Positions 35,002 through 47,438 of a stretch of DNA of 64,000 nucleotides are shown here, one piece after another (the stretch's first letter is position 1; every line of letters begins with the position of its first letter). The notes below the pieces were generated by a model. That model had not been told where the DNA came from and ran no database searches. It worked only from the letters and a program-made list of their open reading frames with translations. This stretch comes from Gonocerus acuteangulatus. Taxonomy: Eukaryota > Arthropoda > Insecta > Hemiptera > Coreidae. The stretch lies in the NCBI GenBank assembly GCA_946811695.1, contig OX328124.1:96581304-96645303 (forward strand). The letters run 5' to 3'. A program made the position numbers and the translations under genes.

Positions 35002-36009
35002 TGGCATCCCAAAAACATCAGGTTTTCGTGGAAATGAAAAATATGGAGGAGGTCCAGCAGGGTGCAAGAAGGTGACCTTAACTCAAGCTTCATTTTTATA
35101 CAAAACATATGCCAACCACCATTTAGTGTCATATGTAGCACTTACGTAACCTCTTACATCCTTTATTAATAGTTTTTCTAATTATCTTATAGTAGACACA
35201 GTTTCAAAGCTATGATCGAAAGAAAAATACATTGCTTTGATTTTTAAACGGTTTCATCTGGTAAAAAATCATGACATTGTTAATGCCTTTTCAAAACTAT
35301 CACTTAAGAAATTTCCAGATTCTACACACTCTTCTTGCATGACGTAGGTAATTAAATTTTAGTTGTCATCTTCATAAAGTAGTTTTGTTAATGAAGGCAA
35401 GTACAATTTTGTTTAAGGTTTGTTATTAGAAAATTTAATGATAATATAAGTTTAATTTAGTACTGATTTATTTTATTTTTTAATAAAAATGCTTTCACTA
35501 TTATAATTATTATTTCTAATTAATCAATAAATTTTATTTAATAAAAAAAGATTATGTGTAAACATTTTAAAGAGATTTGAAGTTGTATTGCAATATGACA
35601 TGTACACATATATGATTTGTATATCGTCCAAAATATTGGCGTCTTAAAAAAAACAAAAAAATGAATAAATGGTGAACCCATTGGAATCCCATCATAAAAC
35701 TTTAGGAACAAGTTCTCAAATACACTTAGAAAAAGATATAAAATTTGTAATATAACACCCCTCCCAGCTCTCAAGCTTAAATATAAGAGCCACAATAGCA
35801 ATTCAAACATTTCAGGTACCGGCATTTTTTGACAATTTTTGAAATTTTACATAGCTGTAATTTCCAAATCAGTTGATATTTTTCAATAATATTTAGTATT
35901 TTTCTTCGTCTATACAAAGGCTACCTCCTCACCAAATCTCATCAATTTCTGAGATAGTGAGGTTGAAAATGTTAGTTATTTGTCTTGATTTGACATGGAA
36001 TGACCCTGT

Positions 36010-36830
36010 ACAAGATAAAAAGGCATAAAAAAAGTATAAATAACAAAAAAAAAACTAAAAAATGTATTAGTTCCAGCTGAAAATTATTGTGTTAAATAAT
36101 AATAGATTATGAGCGTGTACTCCTTGACTATCACAAAAAAATACATTGGTTGAAACATCCCCTATCTTACACCCGCTACAGGGTCATAGAGGAACAACCT
36201 AAATAATGCAAGCATATATAAGTAACTACAGACTAAGAACACTAGTCAAATATACTTACACATTCTTAATGAGTATGGTGAAGCACTTACCTGAAAAAAA
36301 AATAAAGCTTATTACTTTTTACTATCACTTTACAAGTAAAACTAATTATAAATTTATTATTTTATTTAATTTTTAATGGGTGCACAGCAGCTTGCTTGTA
36401 TTTTGTTTATAAGACTTAAGATTTAAAAATTGACACAAGGGAACGAAATTTAGACGAAACTTTCAGGAAGTCATAATCATAACAACAAAAGCGTTTTCAG
36501 TTATCGTCGTTTAAATTGTCGACTAACTAGACGCCGAGATAGGCATAGAACCACACACTGTGTCCAGAAGGGCTTAACCAATTTTTAATAAAACAAAAAT
36601 AATTTGAAGGACATATGATAATGATCTATAAGTTAGATGAACTTTCAAAATAATTCTCAAAGGCGTCAAACGACATTTCTCTAAACCTAGAAAGGAATTG
36701 TCAGAAGAAGAAATTTTCGTTTACATAAATGGAAAGTCTCAGGTAGGCTTAATAATTTTCAACTCGGATTATTAGCAAAATAACTTAAAATGACCGTAGA
36801 AAAACAGCAAGAAAAAGAAAACACAAAACC
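36010..36830. other. Non-coding stretch
   Basis: AT-rich; no gene or repeat is recognised. Confidence 0.5.
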
Positions 36831-36951
36831 ATGACTGCCACCCATGGAGAGGCAAAGTGGAACAGGAGCATGGAGGTAATGGTATGTCATTGCAAGAACC
36901 ACCGCAACTCGGTCACAAAGTGTCTACATCTAGGGCTGCTCTGCTTCAAGG
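36831..36951 (+). other. Candidate coding exon with strong splice donor
   Basis: ATG at 36831 in good context (AAAACCATGA) opens 40 codons of normal-looking composition, including VCHCKNHRNSVTKC. A consensus donor, AAGG|GTGAGT, sits at 36951/36952. Local G+C is about one half, against one third around it. The upstream edge has no good acceptor, so it would have to be a first coding exon. No family is recognised and no partner exon is visible. Chance is quite possible. Confidence 0.25.
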
Positions 36952-36959
36952 GTGAGTAT

Positions 36960-39141
36960 TAAGATTATTCGTCTACAACTACAGAAAGCTTGCAATATTA
37001 AACATTAAAATAGCAACTCATTTGAAAGGAGTAGGTCTTCTTTTTTTTTTTCTCATTTTTTTTTTAGGTTTAAGGCCTGTCAACCTTCATAAACGTGGCT
37101 ATAAAAACCACAGTGTATCAATTCTAAAAAAAAAAATATTTTTTTTTTTTTTTTACATAATACTAGTGTTTTTTTTTCAACCTAAATTGTCAGAAAAAAA
37201 ATTATTGGCTTTATTTTTTAATGTCATTTATTGAGGTTTTTTTTTTATTTATTATTTTTATTTTCTTCAGAATTTAATACCAATGGGCGGCGAGACAATG
37301 TTGTAAAAGATTATTGCTTTGTGAAACATTCATGTAAAACTAAACAAAGGAAATAAGTCCAAGTTCTGAGATACCTCACCTCACCAGTTGCGATTGTAGA
37401 TTTCACCATACCAATAATTATTATTATTAACATATTCTGACAGACTGTAAAATAATAAAAAAATACTTTCTTACGGCAAAACATGAAAGAACTACTCATA
37501 GATCACAGCCATTACATTGTAAGCCTAGTAGGACCTATAAGATTTAATCAACACAGTTTTTATTATTATTATAATTATTTTATGTCTTGTTTTATTTATA
37601 CACCTACATACTTCTAAGAAGAAGAAAATAATTTAGTGAGATACACTAAATAAATGGGAATCTAGATCCACCAAGAACGACAGATCTTGATTTCAGAATT
37701 ATGTATTGTTTTATATTATCTATTTATATTATTTATACAATATATGCTGGATCGCCATAAATGCAAGAAACTAAAAAATATAAAAAAATAAAGAAAATCG
37801 GAAACCTAGAGATGAAACAAATTATCGCATGTTTATTTAGGATTGGCAACATCCGTTCAGATAGGCAATAGTAAATCTGTAAGGGCATTTTTATTGTTAT
37901 CAATAAATTACTCAAATGGATATATTTATATTGATAGATGTAGATAGAGAGAAGAGAGGGAGAGAGCCCAGGTGATGACTCTAGGTGTCGCAATACATAG
38001 CGGAAACGCGGGTAATAAATTTCCTAGCAGATTGAAACAGGTTCCAGCACGTAATGCAGAAACAAGGAGGGAGGATTAAACAAAAACTAAAAGAGAACAA
38101 AAAAAAAAAAGGACTAGGATAAGCCCCTATAGGAGAGACCAAGGACTACCTGCCAGAAGCATCTGCTCCAGATGGCGCGTTTTTTTCCGTTAGATAAAGG
38201 CGAGCTAGAATAAGAGGAGGTAGGCATGAATCACAAGCACGGACGATGACCTGATCCTTAATTCCTCCTCATTTACTATACCATCCACTCGAGGAGGAAT
38301 TCGCCAGGCCTATTCGCACCACTTACAACACCGCAATCACCTTATACAATGTCCTCGTCCGAAATAACATCCTTCACGGACTTAATTATTACACAGGCAG
38401 AAATTTTCAACTTGAAGTTGAACCTTACTGTCTACATGCATGCGCCTTAAATAAATAGGCTACCTGACTTCATATCGTAGCAAGCCAAGGTAAGTCCTTA
38501 AGTACAATGATTTATAATATTACAAATTAATGGAAGTACATATAATTAATAAAAAATGTCGCTGGAACTGCGACATCTTAGAGCGTTTCCTTTCATGTGC
38601 CTAGTGCTATTAGTCAAGGAATAGAAGCAATTATTCGTAGGTTTTGATTTTTCATGACAGCGGAATAATCTGCCCCCGCCTTTTCAACGTTCGCATTAGG
38701 AAAACACAATTACCAAAATGCTTCTCATTTTATCACCTTGCATTCCTGGAATAATCATATTACTGTAAAATGTAATTAATAACAAGAAAAAACAATTAAA
38801 AAGTGAGTTAAACAACTAAAAAAACCCGTTCAAAAAAACAAAACTTCACTTTCGAAGTATTAAGCACTTTTTTTCTCCGATTGACATCACCCCATCGAAA
38901 ATTGCTTCAGGACCTTATTTTGAAGAGAATTTAGTTCGCTTTCGAATGGACACCTTCCACTTACCAAGATTTTCCAACCGTTTTCGAGATATTTACGAAA
39001 ATATATGAAGAACCCAAAACTTTTCCTGTTTATTATTAAAATATTTTTTTCGAATACTTACTTAACTTGAATGTAAGTTAAATTTAAATATCTTAGTTTC
39101 TGATGTTAATGACCTCAAAGGTTGACAAGCCTTGAATCAAA

Positions 39142-39176
<35 letters not shown>

Positions 39177-42070
39177 TATTAGTTTAGATGAATTTCAATA
39201 ATGTAGGAAATAGCATAATTGAAGCCCACGATTTTAAGTACCAAAACCGAAAATGAGTTACATAACAATATTTTTCACTTCTCTCAAAAACGGTTACAGA
39301 TATTAAAATTGGTTTCTATCGTTTTCCCATGGTAAAGAACCCATAAAAGCATATGAACTTGAAAACGTAAGCGCAACGACTTTTTCGCGCGAATTCTGCT
39401 GGTTAACGAACTTGACCTTTATATATAAATTTGAACCACCGTTATTTTCTAGACCTATGAGTTTTGAAACACATTTTTTTTTTCTTATTATTATTACTGG
39501 GAGACATACTAGATTATATCCTCTTTTCTATAATATTTTGTTTCACAATGGCATTGTCACAAATATGGAGCATTGAAACAAATATTTTCACACATGGTGC
39601 TAATGATCCTAGTACTCGATGCACCAAAAAAAAAAAAAATAAATAAAATAAAAATACCCGATACATTCGAAGACAAGGAAATACAGAATTGTTAAGATGG
39701 GAGAACAAAATATTTTTGTTTTGAAACAGATCTCCAATTATAAAAGAATCAACAAACCATGCCTAACAAAATGATTCAAGGCCAATTTAGCAAATACAAA
39801 CGTTTGCGGGAGAATTGACTGTAAATAATGCCCCAGAATATTCTAAACAAAGCCTTCTTTCGATAGAAAACCCCGACTAAGGACAGTGAACTAAGAAGAA
39901 ATTAGAGTAACAATGAGTAAAAAAAAAAGGATAACAACGGTATGCATGTTCTTCAGAATAACAGGCCACTTAGAACCTTTTTCATTAGCCAGTTCTTCAA
40001 ATCAAGACCATAAAAATGCCAGTTTAGACATAACAGATCTTACAGTACTTCTGATGTTTGATTTATTTTTCTTCTGGTGGATTCAACAATAAATTACTGT
40101 ACTAGTTTGCTAAAGGCAGTTATTCGTTTCGAAATTATTAATACACATTGGCCTAAATAAGAATGATTTTCAAACTAAATTAAATCAACAGAAGAAAAAA
40201 AATTGTTTGGAAAGTGAAAGATTGGGAAGGAGTCCCTTCAAGAAACCTGAAAGAGTTCCGGGTTGACAGTGTTGAGGGGATCCTGGACCCCTGCGAATAC
40301 AGGAAGCAGGGGAGAAACAGACAAAACTGGTATTTTTTTTATTGTTGAAGATTGATTTCAATACAGGGGAGGTGTTCGTCACTTTCCACACTTGGGGACA
40401 AACTTTCTCGGCCCCATTCATCACCAAAACTACCCTACTTCCGCATAGCAAAATGTAATAGGAAAAATCCGCCCCGCAGGAGATTCGCTTATAGCAGACT
40501 TCTCAGCAAGGGAAAGATTTCTATAATTGTACTAACGATAAGTCTTTTATTGTTTCTTTATAAATAGTTGAGCCCTCCCTTAAAGAAAAATGTTTTTTGT
40601 ATCCAATTTCGTTGCCAATGAATCAACAATGTGGTCTAAGAGACCAAAAATATTTATAAATTTACATATATTATACGTGCATATTATGAAAAGCGTGGGT
40701 TATTAATGGTTTAAATATTTAAAACGGGATGTTCCTTTAATTAAAAATGTATGCTTTAATAAACACATATGAGGGCATTTAATTAGGACCAGAAACATCC
40801 AATTTAATTGTTTAATATATCTCAAGGGTTTACAAAGGAAATAGTATTGAAAAAAGGAATTGATCGTATGATGGAAGCAGATATATACCATATTATTTGT
40901 CTAATTCAGAATCCCTCATAACGTTGCTAAATATTTGAGAATTTTTACACGTTTTATTAAGCTATATAACAATCTTCCTCTTGCACGCTATTACACTTGT
41001 TCTAGGTACATTACATTTCCCGAATAAATATATTACTATTTAAAAGCAATCGCTTATTGACGCGTCTTATTTTTCTTAAAGAAAAACTTATTGCAAATAC
41101 CACATAACTTACTTAACTTTTTATCAACAGGTAGCCCTTACATATAGACAATATTCCAACATATAAAGACAAACAGCATTTACTTTAAAATTTATTAAAT
41201 TCCCGAAACTTTAAATGTAATTGAGTCTTATTTAAGTTGCATCCGAACAATCAAGCTTTAAATTAACATTTATCCAGAGCAAAGGCAAATATAGTATTTA
41301 TATTAATTATATTGATATAAATACTATATTAATTATATTTATTTTTTTAATTTGTTTTTATATTATCTTATTTCTTAATATTTTGTCTCATATTACTTTT
41401 TAATATCGACATTTATTAATATTTTGGACTGGGGCAGATTTTTAATGTCATAAAACAGTTTAAAGAGACCATCGCCAAAATTGCGAGACCCAAACAAATA
41501 AATAAATTATATTTCTTAATCATTCATACTATGAAATTGGTCAATAAATTAAAAGGGCCGATGGACTGGGAAGGGGAAAGGTAAGGACTACCTTCTTATG
41601 GATTGAAAATGGAGTTACGCACCCTATCACAACTTTGACAAGAAACAGCTGATTTGAAAGTCAGCGAATCGGAAATTAAGAAGTCATAAATGAGATGACA
41701 GTTTGCATTATCCTAAGTTCATTCATTTTTACTGTTAATAAATGCACCTTATGTATATCTGATGTCTTCTAGGTAATTTATTCATCCAAATATAATCATT
41801 TGAATTTAAAAATTACCTCGACAATATATTTATTTTAATCAAACTGGAATAGTACCTGTAGCTCTAAAGAAACTTTTTAAAATTATATAAAAATTATTCA
41901 CTCAGAATTCACTATTTATTTTTATTGCGGAAATAAAACTATAATTAAACTAAGAATTATTAAAAGGGATAAAAAACAAAAGAAGATAACAAATTAATTA
42001 ACATATATTTATATCAATTTTCCCTAAGGGTTATTGAGTGAAGAAAATATATACCTACACAAATAAATAA

Positions 42071-42080
<10 letters not shown>
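36960..42080. other. Long non-coding stretch
   Basis: No gene is recognised. It contains poly(T)/(A) tracts at 37040-37260 and 39149-39172. A G+C-richer patch lies at 40190-40500, whose minus strand has a pyrimidine-rich acceptor-like TGTATTCGCAG near 40297 and open frames on both sides, but no motif. An AT palindrome with arms near 41290-41331 contains AGTATTTAT and ATAAATACT. Confidence 0.45.
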
Positions 42081-42121
<41 letters not shown>

Positions 42122-42127
42122 CACATA

Positions 42128-42530
42128 TATATAAATGATTATCTATTCTAAAAGAAATTTCAATTATAAGAGGAGGGAAGTCTCAAAACCGGTTAAGAGG
42201 AATTCGGCAAAACTGGTTCGGCTCGTATGCAAAATTAGCTATCTTATAAATCAATCAAATAATCTGATGGCGAAAAGAGAGATGCTTAGCATTTTATAAA
42301 CATGTGTACATAAATAAATATATATATATATATATATACACATATATATAAATGATTATCTATTCTAAAAGAAATTTCAATTATAAGAGGAGGGAAGTCT
42401 CAAAACCGGTTAAGAGGAATTCGGCAAAACTGGTTCGGCTCGTATGCAAAATTAGCTATCTTATAAATAAATCAAATAATCTGATGGCGAAAAAAGAGAT
42501 GCTTAGCATTTTATAAACATGTGTTCATAA

Positions 42531-42560
<30 letters not shown>
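42128..42560 (+). repeat. Recent tandem duplication of about 218 bp
   Basis: The block starting ATAAATGATTATCTATTC at 42131 repeats from 42349 with only about three substitutions over roughly 180 bases, plus differing AT-microsatellite lengths. Both copies include GGTTAAGAGGAATTCGGC and GGTTCGGCTCGTATGC. Each copy is flanked by AT repeats (42083-42118, 42321-42338 and 42536-42614), which probably mediated the duplication. Confidence 0.95.
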
Positions 42561-42616
<56 letters not shown>

Positions 42617-42619
42617 ATG

Positions 42620-43955
42620 TAGTTTTATTTTTTAAACCTCAACTATTTACATTTTAGTAGCCTTTTAGCAAGGTTTGTAAATTTTGCATTTTATCAGACA
42701 TAGGATTTTTAAAATGTGAAAGTAAAATAGAAACATAAAATGATGGAATTATGGAACTAAAAGCAAAAACAACAGTTTAAAATTAATAAGCAAAAACTCT
42801 ACTAGAAAGTACTAATTGCCGACGAAACTTGAAACGAACAAGGTTTCCTAAGGTTGGGATCGGTAAAAAATTATACTGGGAGTTATAATTCTCCTATCTG
42901 ATGACTAATCAGACTAGAGGGATAATTGAGGCATAACGGTAGCTTTCACCGGCCGCTCCTACCTTCCAGCTAACAAGTACTCAAGCTATTTCCTTATATA
43001 CACATAGCAATATGGCTGTATGTTTACATTTTCCCAGAACCCTCAAAGCGAATCGAAATGTTCAATATATGTACATTATTCAAACAAGGAACTTTCAAAA
43101 TCATTTTAATAATACAAGGAGATGTGTTTCTGATCTGATCGGAACATAATAAAATCTTTAAAAAATATTAGCATAAATGTACTTCAGCTCCCACTGCAGG
43201 GGCCTCCATAACCTATCTACTTATGGCGATACGTATCTCGGACCTGGACCTTCCCTACTGCTTGGAAACTCATCATACCGTCCTAGAACCAGTCTCTCTA
43301 CCGACATCTATAGAATGCTTCATCTGCATATCCCTACCTGCTGTAAAGTGAGGAAGTTCGGTCGTGCAAGTGGTGCCATTCTCTTGATAATAAGAAATGA
43401 TAAGTTTAATGGGTCTGTTGTGCAAAGGTGCTGTTTTTTCCTTATATTCCTCTTTCGATAGCATGTGGTTCGCCTTATTTTACTTTTTTTTATTTTGATT
43501 TTCATATAAATGTTTTGCTTGCATTACTTTATCTTTTTATTTTTTGTATTGTTCCTTACATGTATTTTATTTTGCTATTTAGTTTGTGATACCATTTAGA
43601 TCTATTTACGGCCTTAATTATCTAGCATGTTCCTAAGTTGTTAGCTTGATGTTTGATTTACTCTATTATTTTTATATTACTATTTTTTGTAAAGTATTTA
43701 TCGACGAATGTAGTTTGTTCAGTTAGTTTATGTTTCGAACTTTTGATATATAAGGATGTGTTAAAAAAGTTGTGGTAAAAAATCCAAAATATGTGCACAC
43801 ACTCCTTTGTAGAGGGACTTGCCCTAAAACAAAGAACCAATAAATTAAATAAATAATAAATAAATGTACTTTAGCGATGAACAAACCGAAAAAACGTTAC
43901 AAAAAAGTGTCCGCTGGCGTTCGTGCATGCGCGGTGGCCATGTACGAAAGGAAGG
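42620..43955. other. Non-coding stretch, possible retroelement 3' end
   Basis: At 43820-43864 the string CTAAAACAAAGAACCAATAA followed by AAATAAATAA repeats resembles the 3' end of Jockey-like retrotransposons on the plus strand. A 94-codon open frame at 43177-43461 has no clear motif. No RT blocks are readable here. Confidence 0.35.
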
Positions 43956-43960
43956 CATAT

Positions 43961-44152
43961 TTATTTATTTCTTAAATTTTAACGTCCATTTATTATTTAC
44001 TACGAATTTTAGGAAGGGTTATCTATAGGTTACCCTTTTCTAGCCAGGATAGAGCTGATGCCTTTTATTTTTTCTACCACCACCCCTAGTGGGAATCAAA
44101 CCCACGACTCTTTGGCATGGAGTGTTAAATGCTCACGGCCACCGGGCCTCCA
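43961..44152 (-). mobile_element. SINE family B copy
   Basis: The minus-strand order is GGCCCGGTGGCCGTGAGC-like head, B box GGTTTGATTCCCAC, TATCCTGGCTAGAAAAGGGT, AACCTATAGATAACCC, and tail ATGGACGTTAAAAT with AAATAAATA. A and T-rich flanks give only an imperfect target duplication around AGCATTTTT. Confidence 0.85.
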
Positions 44153-44200
44153 AAAGCATTTTTAAGTTCCTGAATTTGAGCAGAATGCTCTAAACAAAAT

Positions 44201-44391
44201 TATTTATTTATTTAAATTTTAACATCCATTTATAATTTTAGGACGGGTTACCTATAGGTTACCACCTTTTCTAGCCAAGAGAAGGAAGAAGCCTTTCCTT
44301 TTCCCCCCCCCCCAAAAAAACCATTGCCCGTAATGGGAATAGAGCCCACGATCCTTGGCACTGAGTGCACACCTTAGCACTCACGGCCAAC
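44201..44391 (-). mobile_element. SINE family B copy
   Basis: Same orientation and order as the copy 240 bp to the left. The minus strand shows GTGAGTGCTAAGGTGTGC, CCAAGGATCGTGGGC, GGTGGTAACCTATAGGTAAC, and a tail ATGGATGTTAAAAT. A poly(C) tract at 44304-44313 interrupts the body. Confidence 0.85.
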
Positions 44392-44479
44392 GTTAAACCT
44401 TAAAAAATATGATAAGTAATGTAATTAAGCTTTTTCAACTTCAGAATTACTCGAGAAAAAAAAACGAACATAATATGTT

Positions 44480-44520
44480 CTGCGCAAAACGTACATATTT
44501 TATGCCTACGCTTTGCGCAG
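44480..44520. other. 14-bp hairpin
   Basis: CTGCGCAAAACGTA at 44480-44493 pairs with TACGCTTTGCGCAG at 44507-44520 with one mismatch and a 13-base loop. Role unknown. Confidence 0.5.
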
Positions 44521-44524
44521 CGAG

Positions 44525-45230
44525 GGAACGATTTACATTTATTGGTCCACATAAATACTTCGTCATAGGGTTTGTCGTTAATGCCAGATAAATAAACAAT
44601 CAAACTCAATCAGGAATTGACAACACAGATAATAGAAGAGGGTAAGAACATTAAAACAGTGACACAACAACAAATGACGCAAAGAACAGTCAATACTTTC
44701 ATAATTTTAATCGATGCTATAAAAAAAAAAGGAAATTGACAATGAATCACGAGGGGGGGGGGGCGTAGTATATTAGAGGAGAGAAAGTGATTGACGAAAA
44801 AGTTGATGGCTTTCCCTATTCTGTAAAATGTCGTGGGTGATTGGAAGAGGAATCTGAAGCAGTGTCATTAGCTGGAAGCCGGTGGATGGATCAAAGTTGA
44901 AGGTCAATTAGCTGGAACGGAGAAACCTCACTTACCGTTTCAGGCTAACGGGTGGATGTAACAACTCGGCTTATTTAGAGAACAGTAATGCATCAATGGT
45001 TACTATCCTTCCCCGGAAAATAATAAAGCATATAAACAAAATACCAAAAACTAAATCCACTTCCATTCATAAGAACTACTTTCCGCAAGAAAGAAAAATA
45101 ATTTGATGATTTTTATCTCTTTCAATGATGCTGATCCACAGTTATATTATCCACATTCAATCATAAAAAAGTTATGACCCTTCAGTTCAACATCCCCTTT
45201 TGAAGGGATTTCCTTCAACGGACCCTGAAA
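44525..45230. other. Non-coding stretch
   Basis: A poly(G) run lies at 44752-44763. No gene is seen. Confidence 0.45.
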
Positions 45231-45233
45231 TAA

Positions 45234-45316
45234 AGAAACTCAACCTTCTACAGGCGGGACCCTCATCTCCCACGAGAGAATTCAAGGTGTTAGCCACAGG
45301 ACCACAGGGAGGCCCC
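45234..45316 (-). mobile_element. SINE family A fragment
   Basis: The minus strand begins GGGGCCTCCCTGTGGTCCTG and TGGCTAACACCTTGAATTC, the family A head. It continues to GGGAGATGAGGGTCCCGCCT, with the B box damaged by deletion. Confidence 0.65.
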
Positions 45317-45710
45317 TTCAATCATTATTATCTCTTAATTAAAGAGAAGTAAACCTAGTACTGCATTAATCTACGCAAAACCCTGCATCCACAAAAAAAG
45401 ATCAAGAATACTTGAAGGAAAGATGCTTTTAATGTATTAAACTATAAGTTAAAACAGCAGGAAAAATAATATTAAAATTTGCGAAAAGTCGTTCTAGCCA
45501 GGTAAAATTGCTCAGTCTAAGCCCTAGCAATAAGGCTCTCACAAATTTAAAAAAAATGTGTGCTTCATTCAAATTGGAAGACGTAACTACTAAGTGGTAT
45601 CGATTAACCATCTAGCAAGTTTTTCCACATTTTGGGATGCTAAATGTAGTGATACTAGGACCAGCATGAAGATCGAATTACAGGCCTTTGCCATACCTAA
45701 TTTTACATTC

Positions 45711-45947
45711 ATATCGTCGATACAAATGCAAAAAAAGTCATTTTTTATTTTCTATTAATAATGATTGCTGTTGGACTGATGAAAGTTATGGCAAACTCTC
45801 GAAAATTAAAGAAAACGAAAAATGAAACTAACGAATGTGTATTAGGTTTAATTAAAATATATAATAAGATAAAATTTATATAAAGTTATTTACAAGGTAC
45901 TAAACCACTTTTCACATTCGATACTTTGCATTTGTATCGACGATATG
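45711..45947. mobile_element. Element bounded by perfect 23-bp inverted repeats
   Basis: CATATCGTCGATACAAATGC plus AAA at 45711-45733 is the exact reverse complement of 45925-45947. The 191-bp centre is AT-rich without coding. Exact arms suggest a young MITE-like unit. A target duplication was not clear. Confidence 0.6.
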
Positions 45948-45959
45948 ATAATGCCATTT

Positions 45960-47160
45960 TTTTTTCTTATTTCTTACAGATTTTTAGGGCACCGTTTCAT
46001 TGGCACATTTATGAATAGATGTGGATCTGAGCCAATCCTTCAGTAATGGCCAAAAGCCCTCTTCAGACACCCAAAAGAACCTGGAAGTTTCGTAAACGGA
46101 AATTAAAGTGAAAATTAAGGTCCTTTGGCTATAATATGTACAATTAACATTCACCACGCCTGAAGAACTAAAGAAATTCTTAGTTATATATAAATCCACA
46201 GGGCGGATCGCTATCGAATTGAAATAACTAAAACTGATATCTGCATAAATAATGGGCCATGTAAGCGAAATCACTTTATCTTAAATTGAATTCATGCTGG
46301 CTAATGAAAGGTCCTTCATTCCACAACAATTTGAAACTCCTTTACTTAGAACTATTTCTCTTCGGAGAAGCCCCCGCATCGTGGGAACGATCAGTTCTCA
46401 TTCCGATAGGGGCATTTCACCCTAGCACACAAAGGCAAGGAAATTAAGTGTCAATTCCAAGTTTCGAAGGACTGTCCATACAAATATTTATCGGTCAACG
46501 TCAGAGGAAATAGGATGTTCTCAGCAAAACCACAGTATATATATGTTTCTCCATATTTGTCAACTAAATCACTTCTACTAAATTACTTTAGCGATGATAA
46601 TTACGAATACATGTTTTAGAACACCATATAAAAAAAAAAAAATAATAATAATAATATTTTCAGAAAATAATCAGTTATTTTGTAAAAGATTCCTTTGACA
46701 AATAACAATAGAAACAAGAAATTATATATTTAGGTTTAATACTTTAAGCTTCAAGTAAAAGTTTGGTAGTTGTTCGTTGGGAATGAAGGAGATCCAAGTG
46801 GAGGGTCTGTGGTTAATGCAAAAACTTTATCCCTTTTGCTGGAAAACTCCCCCTAAGCCCTTACTCATAAGACAAGGCTCGTAAACCAGTCTTCCTCCGG
46901 CATTCGCCTTTATCACTTTCCGTTTCGTAGGTCTCTCCGCTCCCAGACAACCAAGATCAACCATATATCCCTGGTTATTATTCCAGTAAAAACATAACGA
47001 AAGATAGAAAACTGGAAATGCATTATTCAAAAGATTCAGTCTTTTCAATAGTTTCCTACAGTTATCCTTTCATTCAAGAAATAATTTATTGTAGATACTA
47101 TATTAAAAAAAGAATACCCATCGAGTTTTAGAAGTAATCATGATTTTGTTTCAAGTAAAT
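45960..47160. other. Non-coding stretch
   Basis: No gene is recognised. Open minus-strand frames of 96 codons (45984-46274) and 73 codons (46827-47048) show no family motif. The second has somewhat raised G+C at its 3' half. Confidence 0.4.
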
Positions 47161-47162
47161 TA

Positions 47163-47300
47163 AGCCCCGTTTTCACGGGGCAATAATACGAAAGCGTGGC
47201 CATGGATTTCGCCTCGTGTAAACGAGGAGGCGTGAGTTTGCCTCGGACGTCATTGGGCGTCAGGCAAATTCACGAACGCTCACGAACGGTATTAAACGTG
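47163..47300. repeat. Hairpin-rich G+C patch, possible MITE relic
   Basis: GCCCCGTTTTCACGGGGC (47164-47181) is a near-perfect hairpin. GCCTCGTGTAAACGAGG and TTTGCCT..AGGCAAA pairs follow within 100 bases. CG-rich inverted blocks are out of character with the AT-rich surroundings and suggest a PIF- or hAT-type MITE relic. Confidence 0.4.
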
Positions 47301-47344
47301 TTTGATTTTTAAAATTAAAATTTAGAAATTTCGGAGTCATCCTC

Positions 47345-47357
47345 TCGCGATGTATAC

Positions 47358-47437
<80 letters not shown>
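47345..47437. repeat. (AT)n microsatellite, left part
   Basis: About 90 bases of alternating AT, ending at the left tip of the element at 47438. The tract resumes after that element at 48629-48686. Confidence 0.95.

Positions 47438-47438
<1 letters not shown>

Larger units (their letters stand above)
33853..36008. mobile_element. Foldback element with long inverted arms
   Basis: The left arm (33853 to about 34836, including a SINE) and right arm (about 35360-36008) are inverted copies. Landmarks are GGGTCATTCC at both tips, GGTACCTGAAATGTTTGAA, GATGGGATTCCAATGGG, and AGTAGTTTTGTTGATGAA near the inner edge. The right tip is followed by TA; the left tip has TG, probably a mutated TA. Arms are about 650-770 bp without the SINE, and the centre is about 500 bp without recognisable coding. 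It is likely a TA-inserting DNA transposon derivative. Confidence 0.85.

Noticed and set aside
35538..35825. 95-codon minus-strand frame
   Set aside because: It lies in the foldback arm. The matching frame in the opposite arm (34200-34418) differs and is shorter, so there is no sign of coding constraint.
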